From Oreohelix idahoensis (lineage: Eukaryota; Mollusca; Gastropoda; Stylommatophora; Oreohelicidae), in contig JAMPIV010014150.1 in assembly GCA_024509875.1 (NCBI GenBank), positions 62,001-126,000 on the forward strand: 64,000 nt of DNA, given 5' to 3'. The notes under the pieces were generated by a model. That model ran no database searches and was not told the origin of the DNA. It saw nothing but the letters and a program-made list of their open reading frames with translations. This document shows positions 53,721-64,000 of the stretch, piece by piece. Each line of letters starts with the position of its first letter. Within the stretch, counting starts at the first letter, position 1. The position numbers and the translations under genes were made by a program.

Positions 53721-54009
53721 TTCCTCTAGCCGTATCTGGAATAGAATGATGGTTGTTCAAGTATGTTAGAATATCACAGTACAAGCTTCTACTAGGAAGG
53801 ACTAACTCAGAATGAAAGAACACCTTCTGTGATAAAGTTCACTGTCTAAATTGACTCCACTTCACTGTTAGTAGTCCCATGTAAAGAGAGTTTGATGTCA
53901 CAACAAAGTCACCAAAGTCTAGACAGAAAATAACTCCCTGAGAAAAAGGAAATGAAGTACATCTACGAATACAATAGTTTCTGACCAGTGGTGTAAGGAC
54001 AATGTAAGG

Positions 54010-54600
54010 GGCACCCAGGCACAAATTAAGTGGCATAGAGAACATCCAGAGTTAGATATAACAGAAGCATACAACTCCTTACCAAGAAGAGATCAAGTGA
54101 TTATTTTCAGAATGAAAACCAGATACTACATACTCAAATATCATCTGTTCAACAAATTAAAAATCAGACAAATAGAAATGTGTCTACGTGGGGACGACAC
54201 AAACAGTACAAGAGGCTCTCCAAGACTGTTGACCATGAAATAGGAGCAGATTAAGTGTAGCCGTGGGAGAAAAACTGTATGGTGCTGAGAGAAGCCTGGT
54301 ACAGACTGCCAACTGTATGAGACAGTTAGATGTGGTTATATGAGCATGACCCTGATGCCATCACAAGAACAGCTATGCTGTGGACCCCTGAAGGAAAGGA
54401 AAAGAGAGGCCAACCAAAAACTACTTGGCAGAGAACTGTGGAGGCCGAGATGCAAAGAATGAACCAGAGCTGGGGCACTGCAAAAAACATAGCTGCCGAC
54501 CAAGCAAAGTGGAAGCAGTTTGTTACTGCCCTACAAGATGCCACCAGGCATGATGGTTACTGAATGCTTTGACAGTCGGTGGCTAAGGACCAAAGAAAAA
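54010..54600 (+). pseudogene. LINE C-terminal fragments
   Basis: 54025-54185 encodes KWHREHPELDITEAYNSL and YHLFNKLKI, a post-RNase H tail also seen at 60460-60610. 54330-54563 encodes a different LINE tail (MLWTPEGKEKRGQPKTTW, MQRMNQSWGTAKNIAADQ). Two element ends lie side by side, with stops. Confidence 0.75.
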
Positions 54601-54671
54601 GAAGATATGAGCATGAACAATGGAGACGTCACTCTGCCTTGTAATTCTATGTGTATGTGACCCTTATAAAA

Positions 54672-55070
54672 TGGGCTCAGTCCCCATGGGCTCAACCACC
54701 ATGGGCTCAATCACCATGGACTCAATCATCATGGGCTCAATCATCATGGGCTCAACCACCATGGGCTCAATCATCATGGGCTCAACCACCATGGGCTCAA
54801 TCATCATGGGCTCAACCACCATGGGCTTAATCATCATGGGCTCAATCATCATGGGCTCAACTACCATGGGCTCAATAATCATGGGCTCAACCACCATGGG
54901 CTCAATCATCATGGGCTCAATCATCATGGGCTCAACCACCATGGGCTTAATCATCATGGGCTCAACCATCATGGGCTTAATCATCGAGGGCTCAACCACC
55001 ATGGGCTCAATCATCATGGGCTCAACCACCATGGGCTCAATCATCATGGGCTCAACAACCATGGGCTCAT
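54672..55070. repeat. 15-bp minisatellite, about 27 copies
   Basis: Unit atgggctcaaycayc in two alternating forms (tcaatcatc and tcaaccacc). With a 15-bp period it gives open frames on both strands (MGSIIMGSTT-type and MIEPMVVEP-type). Nothing suggests translation. Confidence 0.95.
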
Positions 55071-55668
55071 CATTTTCTATTGACATGCTCTTGAAGCAGT
55101 GGTTTCTTTTATGTGATGAGGATGCTGATGAACGACCATATTGGTCACGTCAAGTCAGTCCTATTGTATGACTTCAAGACATGGAAAGCAACAAATACAC
55201 AACAACGTACTTAATAGTTACTATTAATTTTTTTTATAAAGTAATTAAAGTTCATCTTTTAACTTAATATAAAGAATCAAATAGTTTGTGATATTATCTA
55301 CTTGAATTTTTAAATGAACCTCTTCATTGGCCTGCATGGCATAGGCAAGAGAGACAAAAGAACAGCGGATAGCAATGCATCATCATCAGTGCCAGTATTA
55401 TCTCAATATGTCTCAACATGTTCGCAAGTTTAAAAATAAATTTGAAATTTCCCTTCCAAACACTACGTTCTGGGGCTCACTCTGTGCTGCCGCCCCATCT
55501 CCCCCCCCCTCCCCAACCCCCCAAGACATACCCAGCCGAGCGGTATTACACCACTGTTTCTGACTAAATGTGCAATAATTGACATCTGTCAATTCTTGCA
55601 TGCAGCCATGAAAACTACTCAGCTTCTTTGATGTTTCTAATGCTAAATTGCCTTTTCTAATCTCACAG
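55071..55668. other. Intron; no gene
   Basis: There is a C-rich stretch at 55499-55520. The 62-codon open frames on both strands at 55375-55601 overlap and have no motif. Confidence 0.4.
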
Positions 55669-55861
55669 CACGCTAGACCCTATGGACAGGTTTACTGTCT
55701 CAGGAAACCCATATGACACAGTTCTGTCCCTTGTGCCAGGTCTGCCTGGGGTTTGGATCTCTGTTAGAGGCTCATCTGTCCTGGAGCTCTGGGATCCGAT
55801 GTCTCTGTCATGTAAGATGCTGTATGATACACGGACAGGAAGGTACCCTAACCTTAGAAAG
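55669..55861 (+). CDS. Host gene exon: propeller blade before a GC-AG intron
   Basis: Acceptor taatctcacag, phase 2 in. The peptide TLDPMDRFTVSGNPYDTVL continues SLVPGLPGVWISVRGSSVL, ELWDPMSLSCKMLYDTR and ends TGRYPNLRK. The next exon starts in phase 0 with EDDTFFNAARITSI. Only an end after AAG at 55861 keeps the frame, which makes the donor GCAGGT. Nearby GT donors at 55843 and 55866 would leave phases 2 and 1 and would need a further unseen exon. V-W-I-S-V-x-G-x-S-V-L-E-L-W-D is a clear WD-like blade. Confidence 0.85.
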
Positions 55862-55867
55862 GCAGGT
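55862..55867 (+). other. GC-type splice donor
   Basis: AAG|GCAGGT resembles the GC-AG donor consensus AG|GCAAGT. Chosen because it alone joins the two flanking exons in phase. The downstream bases GT at 55866 could act as a competing donor in another phase. Confidence 0.6.
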
Positions 55868-55911
55868 GACGATATATCATTCTTTAGTCAGGACTTTCAG
55901 AATTTTTATTC

Positions 55912-56033
55912 ATAGTTTTTAAAAGTTCATAGTTTTAAAAGTTGATAGTTTTAAAAGTTGGTAGTTTTATAAGTTGGTAGTTTTAAAAATTGCTAGTTCT
56001 AAAAGTTGCTAGTTATGGTGGTTTTTAAAAGGT
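55912..56033. repeat. Short AT-rich repeat (agttttaaaagttg words)
   Basis: About six imperfect units of 16-18 bp just before the 44-bp array. Confidence 0.8.
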
Positions 56034-57400
56034 GGCAGTTATGTGTTTCTTACCCATGTAGTTCTCAGGAATCTGTACGGAGATGTGTTTCTTACCCACG
56101 TAGTTCTCAGGAATATGTACGGAGTTATGTGTTTCTTACCCACATAGTTCTCAGGAATCTTTATGGAGTTATGTGTTTCTTACCCACATAGTTCTCAGGA
56201 ATCTGTATGGAGTTGTGTTTCTTATCTACATAGTTCTCAGGAATCTGTACAGAGTTATGTGTTTCTTTCCCACATAGTTTTCAGGAATCTGTACGGAGTT
56301 ATGTGTTTCTTGCCCACATAGTTCTCAGGAATCTGTATGGAGTTATGTGTTTCTTACTCATGTAGTTCTCAGGAATCTGTATGGAGTTATGTGTTTCTTA
56401 CCCACATAGTTCTCAGGAATCTGTATGGAGTTATGTGTTTCTTACCCACGTAGTTCTCAGGAATCTGTACGGAGTTATGTGTTTCTTACCCACGTAGTTC
56501 TCAGGAATCTGTACAGAGTTATGTGTTTCTTACTCATGTAGTTCTCAGGAATCTGTACGGAGTTATGTGTTTCTTACCCATGTAGTTCTCAGGAATCTGT
56601 ACGGAGTTATGTGTTTCTTACCCATGTAGTTCTCAGGAATCTGTATGGAGTTATGTGTTTCTTACCCACGTAGTTCTCAGGAATCTGTACGGAGTTATGT
56701 GTTTCTTACCCACGTAGTTCTCAGGAATCTGTACGGAGTTATGTGTTTCTTACGCACGTAGTTCTCAGAAATTTGTACGGAGTTATGTGTTTCTTACCCA
56801 CATAGTTCTCAGGAATCTGTACGGAGTTATATGTTTCTTACCCATGTAGTTCTCAGGAATCTGTATGGAGTTATGTGTTTCTTACCCACGTAGTTCTCAA
56901 GAATCTGTACAGAGTTATGTGTTTCTTACCCACGTAGTTCTCAGGAATCTGTATGGAGTTATGTGTTTCTTACCCACGTAGTTCTCAGGAATCTGTACAG
57001 AGTTATGTATTTCTTATCCACATAGTTCTCAGGAATCTGTACAGAGTTGTGTGTTTCTTACCCACGTAGTTCTCAGGAATCTGTACGGAGTTATGTGTTT
57101 CTTACCCACATAGTTCTCAGGAATCTGTACAGAGTTATGTGTTTCTTACCCACATAGTTCTCAGGAATCTGTACGGAGTTATGTGTTTCTTACCCACATA
57201 GTTCTCAGGAATCTGTACGGAGTTATGTGTTTCTTACACACGTAGTTCTCAGAAATCTGTACGGAGTTATGTGTTTCTTACCCACGTAGTTCTCAGGAAT
57301 CTGTACGGAGTTATGTGTTTCTTACACACGTAGTTCTCAGAAATCTGTACGGAGTTATGTGTTTCTTACCCACGTAGTTCTCAGGAATCTGTACGGAGAC
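56034..57400. repeat. 44-bp minisatellite, about 31 copies
   Basis: Unit ttatgtgtttcttacccac plus gtagttctcaggaatctgtacggag. It ends directly at a SINE-like copy (57401). Each unit holds a pyrimidine-rich stretch followed by ttctcag, a splice-acceptor-like string, in + orientation within the host intron. Confidence 0.95.
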
Positions 57401-57620
57401 ATAGAAAAGAATAGTAGTACTGCTCCTTTCAGGCATGTCATGTAAGGTGACTAACACGAGGTTATGTATGGGACTGGCAACCTTATTATGTGAAACTGAT
57501 TGATACAGAAACCACCACGGCAAGGGGGGGGGGGGGGGTATATGACTGCTTTAGTGCAAGCTTCATGCAGGGGGGACCCCGTGGTGGCTCCGTGCTTCAC
57601 AAGGTGCAAAAACAGAAATT
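57401..57620 (+). repeat. SINE-like repeat copy
   Basis: It contains tttcaggcatgtcatgtaag, gactaacacgaggttatg, gactggcaacctt, tgatacagaaaccaccac, a G-run of 12 and ctttagtgcaagcttcatgc in order. Confidence 0.7.
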
Positions 57621-57679
57621 ATGAATGATGATTTTTTTTTTTTCTTTGTCATCAGAAATAGTTGACCATGTCTACTCTC

Positions 57680-58150
57680 AACCTGTGCCACCATATACAA
57701 GTTAACTGTAGACACCATCATCAGGTGCCGTCTCCACAATGAAGGTTGACTGTAATGGATCTCCAACGTCTTCTGTCTCTTGTCTTGGTGGTGCACTCTG
57801 ATAGGCTCTTTCCTGTCCATCTCTTGATGTTATCTTCCCACTTATAGCGCTGTTTTCCCCTTGCACGTTTGCCTTCAACTCTGCCTTCTATTATGGTCTT
57901 CTGCAAGGTGTTATGTCTTTAATATGTCCAACATATTTTAGGTGTCTAATTTTGATCTCCTTCATTAATTCTCTTTTCATTCCTAGGTTTTCTATGACCT
58001 CTTGTTTTCTTTTCTCTCCATGAGTTGTGCCCCATTCTTCTATATATCCACATCTTAAAGGCCTCAATTGTTTCTTTTAATTACTTGTTCATTGTCCATG
58101 TTTCTAGACCATACAATAGTAAACTGTACATAAGGAAGTAACAAACAAAA
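57680..58150 (-). pseudogene. LINE reverse transcriptase C-terminal relic
   Basis: In - strand sense 57906-57721 encodes MQKTIIEGRVEGKRARGK, QRYKWEDNIKRWTG and a tail. Upstream to about 58150 are RT-end words with stops (a YGLETWT-like segment near 58110). A shorter copy of the same region lies at 13735-13905. Confidence 0.7.
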
Positions 58151-58521
58151 AATTATTTGCAGGCTTACAGATATATGATCTTACAAAATTATAGAATAAT
58201 GCTAAGAATGGGAAGAGCTGTGAATAGTCTAGTGAGAGAAGGAATGTCCTGAAAATGTCTAGCAGCAAACAGAAAATCATTACAAATATCAGCTATTTTT
58301 GGACAGTTTAAGTTCTTACATATCAATTAGAAAACACTATAACATATATTTTATTATCTAATCAGACCTAAAGTTCTTTTATATTTGGAGATGCGCCCTA
58401 ATATAACCAACTAGGCAAAACTTTATGTAAAATTTAAAAAAATAAAAAACTATAAACAATTTGCTGGAATTGTGAGGAAAGTGAATCGAAGGTTGGTAGT
58501 ATTTTAGGATAACTTGCTTTC

Positions 58522-59214
58522 TTAACATATTAACTACCATGAGCCAGTGGGACTGGCTTTTGAAATCCTACCATTTGGACCGCCAGCCGCTCATAGCGTT
58601 GATCTATTTTTAGTAATAAAACGAATGAAAAATGTACTGAAACACTTTCTGATCTGGTTCGAGATTTTAAGTTGCCACCGGGAAACAAATTCCCAAAGCA
58701 TGGTTGTTGTAGAACACTGGAAAATTGATATTATGTTCATATTTTTCAGTGTTTTGGGTTAGTTACCAAATTGTGTAAAACTGTTTACCGTGGCAACTAG
58801 TGATAGGACCACAAAAAATGCTTGTACATCTCGCCTATAGGCTGAATAGGATAGAAACGTGTTTCAACAATTGACTGATAGATCTAGCGACGAGGACAAG
58901 AGTGAAAATGGTGTGCACATTGATTGAAATAGTGATTTTGATAGAGATGGGGCGCAAGCAGTTATAATTGTGAAAATATTACAAGTCCTCGGCCATCGGA
59001 GGGCCGTTAAATAGCAACAACCTCTAGTAGAGTTACAAGTGGTGCTTATTGTAATAGTACATTCATTTATCTTTAAAATGACGTGTAATTCATAAAAATC
59101 TGTAAACAATTACGAAAACTACAGCTTACTTTGTGCAAACACCTACAGGATGAAAATGGGGAAAAATTTAATTTGGCCACAGTGTGTTTTTAAATTAGGT
59201 AGTTAATGTGTTAA
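58522..59214. mobile_element. 693-bp TTAA element with possible piggyBac relic
   Basis: Left end ttaacatattaactacc, right end in reverse ttaacacattaactacc: a 17-bp inverted repeat with two mismatches, beginning with TTAA. Inside, 58860-58960 on the + strand encodes an acidic DRSSDEDKSENGVHID stretch, which resembles the acidic N-terminus of piggyBac transposases, with stops. Likely a deleted piggyBac-like copy. Confidence 0.7.
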
Positions 59215-59389
59215 GTCTTTTTTAGTGAAATTTATTTAGTCTTTGCTAATTTTTTTGTTTAGTTTTATTTTCTAATGTGCGTGGTTAAGTTAAGAAGTTC
59301 TTTCACTGAACTGATACTAATTCTGCCAATAGTATTGCTCATGTTCTCATTAACTACCTCCTAAAGCTCTAATTCATTAATTCATTTGC

Positions 59390-59625
59390 CACTCTTCAGC
59401 TTCAAAAGAAGCCTTTAACAAATTCATGCCAGACGTTCCTGACCTGTGCCGTCTGCTCAAGGTCTTTTCATGTCTTCCTTATCCCTTCATTTCTGTCTCC
59501 ATTTATCTTCTATCTGTGTTTAGCCTCCATTTACCTCTTTTACCCAGGGTATTCCAGAAAAAGAGCTGTCTTGTAATGCTTTCATATGGTTTCCTCATTG
59601 TAAGTTCTGTTCATCACTAGCATCT
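59390..59625 (-). mobile_element. LINE 3' fragment
   Basis: The same LINE end as at 41638 and 10374: cctttaacaaattcatgcc, ctcaaggtcttttcatg, attccagaaaaagagctg. Reverse of the GRGRPRNTW-type tail. Confidence 0.65.
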
Positions 59626-59631
59626 TCTTCT

Positions 59632-60058
59632 CATCTGTTGTTACAGTAGCACTTCTCATCTGTTGTTACAGTAGGACTTCTCATCTGTTGTTACAGTAGC
59701 ACTGCTCATCTGTTGTTACAGTAGCACTTCTCATCTGTTGTTACAGTAGGACTTCTCATCTGTTGTTACAGTAGCACTACTCATCTGTTGTTACAGTAGC
59801 ACTTGTCATCTGTTGTTACAGTAGCGCTTGTCATCTGTTGTTACAGTAGCACTTGTCATCTGTTGTTACAGTAGCACTTGTCATCTGTTGTTACAGTAGC
59901 ACTTGTCATCTGTTGTTACATTAGCGCTTGTCATCTGTTGTTACAGTAGCACTTGTCATCTGTTGTTACAGTAGCGCTTGTCATCTGTTGTTACAGTAGC
60001 ACTTGTCATCTGTTGTTACAGTAGCACTTCTCATATGTTGTTACAGTAGCACTTGTCT
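59632..60058. repeat. 25-bp minisatellite, 17 copies
   Basis: Unit cttgtcatctgttgttacagtagca with a c/g variant. Each copy contains ttgttacag, similar to the true acceptor tctgttacaag of the exon at 61713. Confidence 0.95.
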
Positions 60059-60084
60059 GGTTCTTTATTAGCTCAAATTATCAT

Positions 60085-60340
60085 CATTCTCCTTTTTGCT
60101 CCCTGTGGAGCATCTAACCACCACTGCAGATGACCCCCCTGCAGATGACCCCCCTGCAGATGACCCCCCTGCAGATGACCCCCCTGCAGATGACCCCCCT
60201 GCACAAAGCGTTCATGTTCTATTGCAGCAGTGATTTCTGTGGCAGTTTGATGAGGTTACCAGCCTGACCACAACATGCCTTGTACAACATGCCTAAGGAA
60301 ACAGTAGGCCTAATCTTTCTGTGTCTCATAAAAGGCCCCA
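60085..60340 (-). repeat. SINE-like repeat with an internal 15-bp amplification
   Basis: Reverse orientation (ctccctgtggagcatctaac, gtggcagtttgatgaggttacc, aacatgcctaaggaaacag). At 60120-60202 the word gcagatgacccccct is repeated five times within the copy. Confidence 0.75.
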
Positions 60341-60369
60341 GGAGCCACATGAAGCCCATTAGCGCAAAG

Positions 60370-60760
60370 TAGTTTGCTAATTATATACAATGATGAAAAA
60401 TTGACAAGAAACCATAATTGTTTGGTATCACGGGCAAAGAGTTTTATCAGAATTAGATACAGGAACAAATGGGATGAGGAGCATCCAGGCCACACACAAA
60501 ATGATGCATATGACCAGTTTAGCAGAAGTGAACAAGTGGTATTCTTCAGACTCTGCATGGGCCACAACAGATTGGGATACCATCTATTCAACAAGCTAAA
60601 GATAGGAACTACCTTTGAGTGTAACTGTTTCATAGATAAAATGGCTGCTGAACGTCTGCTTCAAAAACACCCAACATATGAGGAATATAAAAGCACATAC
60701 AGTCGTCACCAGTACCAGTCCTGGAATAACTCTACGGAGATACCAACAACCTTAAGCTGA
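60370..60760 (+). pseudogene. LINE post-RNase H tail
   Basis: The 128-codon + strand frame 60374-60760 encodes KWDEEHPGHTQNDAYDQF, VVFFRLCMGHNRLGYHLF and RLLQKHPTYEEYKS. This corresponds to the region after RNase H in LINEs, where a HLLQ-CP-Y-E motif is usual. Similar to 54025-54185. No RT remains here. Confidence 0.75.
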
Positions 60761-60978
60761 TCACTGCTTTCTTTGAACATATTCAAGTTGACGTCTGAGG
60801 ATGTACGAAGCAGAAGTTCAGGGGTCAGCAATCCATTGATCTTGATCTACCGGTAGATTCCAGGGCATCATTTGGTAGCTCTCTAGGAGATAAAGGAGGG
60901 AAAAATAATTTTTAACCTATGTAAATTTTGGACTATCTCCCGCTAGCACTTAAAAGCACAGTGTTGCCAGATTTTAAT

Positions 60979-61217
60979 TTAACTCTTAGTATACGAGCGG
61001 CCTTCTAGAGAGGCCGATGATCGATCCCCGTCAATAGCGAAAATTTATAGCTGAATGCATGTTTAAAACCACTGAACAATTTAGTTACGTGCATGATATA
61101 GGGGTTTCATTTCTTCACATTTTGATATATAACACTTATGTTATCTTTATAAATAAATTATTTATTGCAAAATCTGTAATGGTAGTCATGAAAGGTCACT
61201 CATATACTAAGAGTTAA
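60979..61217. mobile_element. 239-bp MITE with TTAA ends
   Basis: Left end ttaactcttagtatacgag, right end in reverse ttaactcttagtatatgag: a 19-bp inverted repeat with one mismatch, flanked by TTAA. No coding capacity. Ends resemble the MITEs at 11907 and 33197. Confidence 0.85.
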
Positions 61218-61712
61218 TGTCAATGCATTCCCAGTGAAATCCCACAAGCTAACTTATAAAAATTCACATTATTCATGAAATGTTTAAGAAAACAATCTTT
61301 TCTATGAAGTAAAGTTAACATTCAATAAAGTTAACATTCAGTAAGTTAACATTCAGTAAAATATTTAGTTTTAATTTTCCAGTACTCTATTGATGGAATT
61401 GCAGTACGCAGATTGTGCAGCAGACATAAATTTTTAATATAGGCTGGACTTATTCCTAATTCCAGATACCCTGAAACATGAAAACAGACATGATTTTATC
61501 TAGATAGATCTTTAGACAACTCAGGGTTTCTAAAGTAGATTCCCTCAGCTGCTGGGTTGCCTACTGCTAGCATAACTTATTCATGTCAAATTACTCAGAA
61601 TCAACCATCTTTGTTTGGTGTAACTTGTTCATGTCAAATCATTTGGGAAATATAATGATTAATTTTTTAATGTAATGTATAATTTTTAAACTGTTGTTCT
61701 TTCTGTTACAAG
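61218..61712. other. End of the GC-AG intron
   Basis: AT-rich, with a small triplication of agttaacattcagta at 61312-61350. Pyrimidine tract and acceptor ctttctgttacaag precede the next exon. Confidence 0.5.
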
Positions 61713-64000
61713 GAGGATGATACGTTCTTCAATGCAGCTCGAATCACATCCATCTTAGCAATGGACTACAGCGTCTGGGTGGGCACTGGAGAAGGAACAC
61801 TCATTACTTTTGATGTGTTTACACAGACTCAGAGAACCCCATCTGACACATCTCCTTTCCTAACTGAGAAAGTCCTTGTTGGCTCAGACATGGATTCAGA
61901 GTCGTGGAAGTCTTCTGTATCTCTGACACAAATGAGTGACTGTGAAAGCTATGCTCGTCTGCTGGAGGTAGAAAGACGTGTGAAAGATTGCTCACAAAGT
62001 GAAGGGATTGATGGCACTGATTTTATTGGGAATAGTTCTTATGAAGAACACAATGTCAAGGAAGGCAAGAGTAGAACAAAAAAGAAATCAGAAGACAGTG
62101 GTATTTCATTGCTTTGTGAGAAAAATCTCGATGATACAATTTATTACGAAAATGACAAAACATTTTATATAGACCAAAAGCCATCACCTGAATATGCTTG
62201 CCATGAGAATAATAACCATCAGCAGACATTTGACATGGATGAATTACATAACCTTAAAAACAAAATGCAGGAAGCTTCTTTAGCAGAAATTAGTTCGGGA
62301 AGCAGCATTAACACTAAAAAATTATGTGAACACTCACATCAAGCAGAACAAAGATTTGATCTAAATGATGATGATTTTAATGGAGTTGAATTGGACAAAA
62401 ACAGCACTTCTCTGAATTTTGATGGACGAAGAAAATCACAAGACTCAAATAAGACGTTTGGTTCTGATGATGTCTTCCGTGATACACAGATGCAAGAAGA
62501 ATTTCCAGCACAAGATTTTTCCTCTTCAGATCATGGTAAAGAACAACCTGTTAGTAGCTTTGACAGTGATGGTACTTTAATTTTCACAGACAGTAACAAT
62601 TCCAGCATTGACCACAGCATTAAGCATGATATTGTCATGGAAAACATTTCTAATGGAGTTTATTTAAATGGAGATATCAGCGGATCAGACTTGTCAGAGG
62701 AGGAATGTGAAAAGCTAAGGTCTGAAACTTTGGACACGATATCTGACCAACAATTACTAGCACAGACTGCTAAAGTAAAATCTATAACTGCAAGGTTTGA
62801 AGCAAAAGCCAGCCAGAAAGACTATGAATGTGCCACACTTAAAGTGCGAAGAAGCCAGAGTTTAAAAATGAACTTTAAACCTTCAATCCTACCAAAGCCC
62901 AAATCTGATAAATATGTTCTTCAGGGTGCCATCATGCATCTTGCAGAAAGTGAAACTGAAACAGACATTGAGAATGAAACTTTAGACCCTGAAAGTCCAG
63001 ATCTTATAACCAGCCCAAACAGTTTGGAACATGCTAACTTAAATGTAGTGAATGTTACTAGTAGTGGTCCACTGGCATTGCCACCAGAAGATTCAACATT
63101 TTCAGCTGCATCAAGTGATCCTAGTAACTCAGTTAAAGATCATCACGCTGTTCAGACGTTAAGTGGAAACACTGCAGACAAATCTGAGATACAAGCAGCA
63201 GCACTGCAGTTAGGAAAGGAATTGGACATGTCAAAACCTTTAATTACCTCAAAAACTTCTCCTTCGACTTTACCAAGTTTTAATTTAGAACAAATTGCTG
63301 ACAGCAATCAAGTCAAAACATGTTCAAAAGTCAAATCTACACCCCAGCTTCAAATGTTATCCACACCAGAAATTGACACAAGGTTTTATGGTGACTCAGA
63401 TGAGGACAGTTGCATCCATGAAGCTCGAGTTCAGTCATTTAAAGACAGCTACAAGCGTTTGGCTGCTGCTACTGCTAAATCCCGAGCTCCTGGTGATTCA
63501 GTTCAAGAGAGTGTCCCTATTTCATCTGAAGACAATAGCACTGCCACTGTGGCTACTGCCAGTGTACTAAAAGGAACAAATGAATCAAAGCCAACAACTG
63601 ACTCTAGTAACTTTACTCCAGATTCAGATAATGCTAGCAGAAAATCTTCAACATCCGGGCTCTCGTCCATTTTTTCTGCGTTGTCGAAGAAGATGTCCCT
63701 CTCCAATATTGGTAGACAGAGTTCTAATGCAAGCATTGTTTTTGGTAATGTTCAGTCACATGACCCTGATGCTCAGTGGCGATTGGATTATACCAACATT
63801 CATGTAGACACAGATCGAGAGAGTCTTGCAATGTCTTCAGCCTCAGGTGGGGAAGGGGACTCACAACCTCCAAGCCGCAGATTGAGCTGTGTGAGTACTT
63901 CCTCTGACATGAAAGATCAAAGGTTAAACCAGTTTCTAAGGGATACAGCCAACACGTTCAACTCTCAGCTAGGCTTTCCACTAGAGGATGAGAAGGTTTG
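61713..64000 (+). CDS. Host gene large exon: last blade and Ser/Asp/Glu-rich region
   Basis: The frame is open for 762 codons to the window end. It starts EDDTFFNAARITSILAMDY and SVWVGTGEGTLITFDVF, a final propeller blade. After about residue 45 it becomes a long region rich in Ser, Asp, Glu and Asn, with basic patches (GRSRTKKKSED-like, KVRRSQSLKMNFKPS, SRKSSTSGL, SALSKKMSLSNIG, SRRLSC), probably disordered and a phosphorylation target. No catalytic domain is seen. A possible donor (AAG|GTTTG) lies at 63995/63996, so the exon may end there. The lack of stops across 2.3 kb, and the phase match, support real coding sequence. Confidence 0.9.

Noticed and set aside
54620..55171. 183- and 140-codon open frames with MGS and MIEP repeats
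   Set aside because: Both strands are open because of a 15-bp tandem repeat.

Overview
The window is animal genomic DNA. It has spliced exons with GT-AG boundaries, large introns, many nested retrotransposons, DNA transposons, SINE-like repeats and long minisatellite arrays. The mix of RTE-like LINEs, Ty3/gypsy elements, a mariner, a ZMYM1-like hAT element and TTAA-flanked elements suggests an invertebrate, perhaps a mollusc such as a gastropod. That assignment is inference; no sequence here fixes the species.

One host gene runs on the + strand across most of the window. Nine exons can be read: 16213-16392, 37430-37567, 43725-43791, 45383-45474, 46345-46442, 47102-47204, 52990-53123, 55669-55861 and 61713 to the window end. 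Their reading phases chain without conflict (0/0, 0/1, 1/0, 0/2, 2/0, 0/2, 2/0, 0), giving about 1,097 codons. The start of the gene lies left of the window and its end lies right of it. The first two exons look like the end of a TBC (Rab-GAP) domain, the next ones like WD40-type propeller blades, and the last is a large Ser/Asp/Glu-rich region. The intron at 55862-61712 is best read as a GC-AG intron.

Left of the first exon (1-16212): a 5'-truncated RTE-like LINE with a 13-bp target duplication (980-1737); a very young, intact Ty3/gypsy-like element A (2799-10373) with near-identical LTRs and a single 1,450-codon gag-pol ORF; LINE 3' fragments; a 146-bp TTAA element; a SINE body; and an internally deleted mariner.

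First intron (16393-37429), a stack of insertions: an old gypsy-like element C on the - strand has been split twice. A complete RTE-like LINE (19326-22493, 12-bp target duplication) sits in its RT/RNase H part. A complete second gypsy element B (23527-32753, 1,145-bp LTRs, 5-bp duplication ctatg) sits in its integrase part. A TTAA MITE and an 86-bp hairpin are also found in C. Next to it a ZMYM1-like hAT relic splits a LINE RNase H domain.

Remaining introns (37568-61712) hold minisatellites with units of 15 to 53 bp, many grown out of SINE-like or LINE 3' sequence, plus several LINE reverse-transcriptase relics and TTAA elements.

The most notable system is the set of gypsy elements A, B and C. 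In A and B the integrase lies before the reverse transcriptase (gag-PR-INT-RT-RH), and what remains of C shows the same order. This is the Ty1/copia-like order on gypsy-type proteins known from the Gmr1 group, which as far as I recall was described from deuterostomes.
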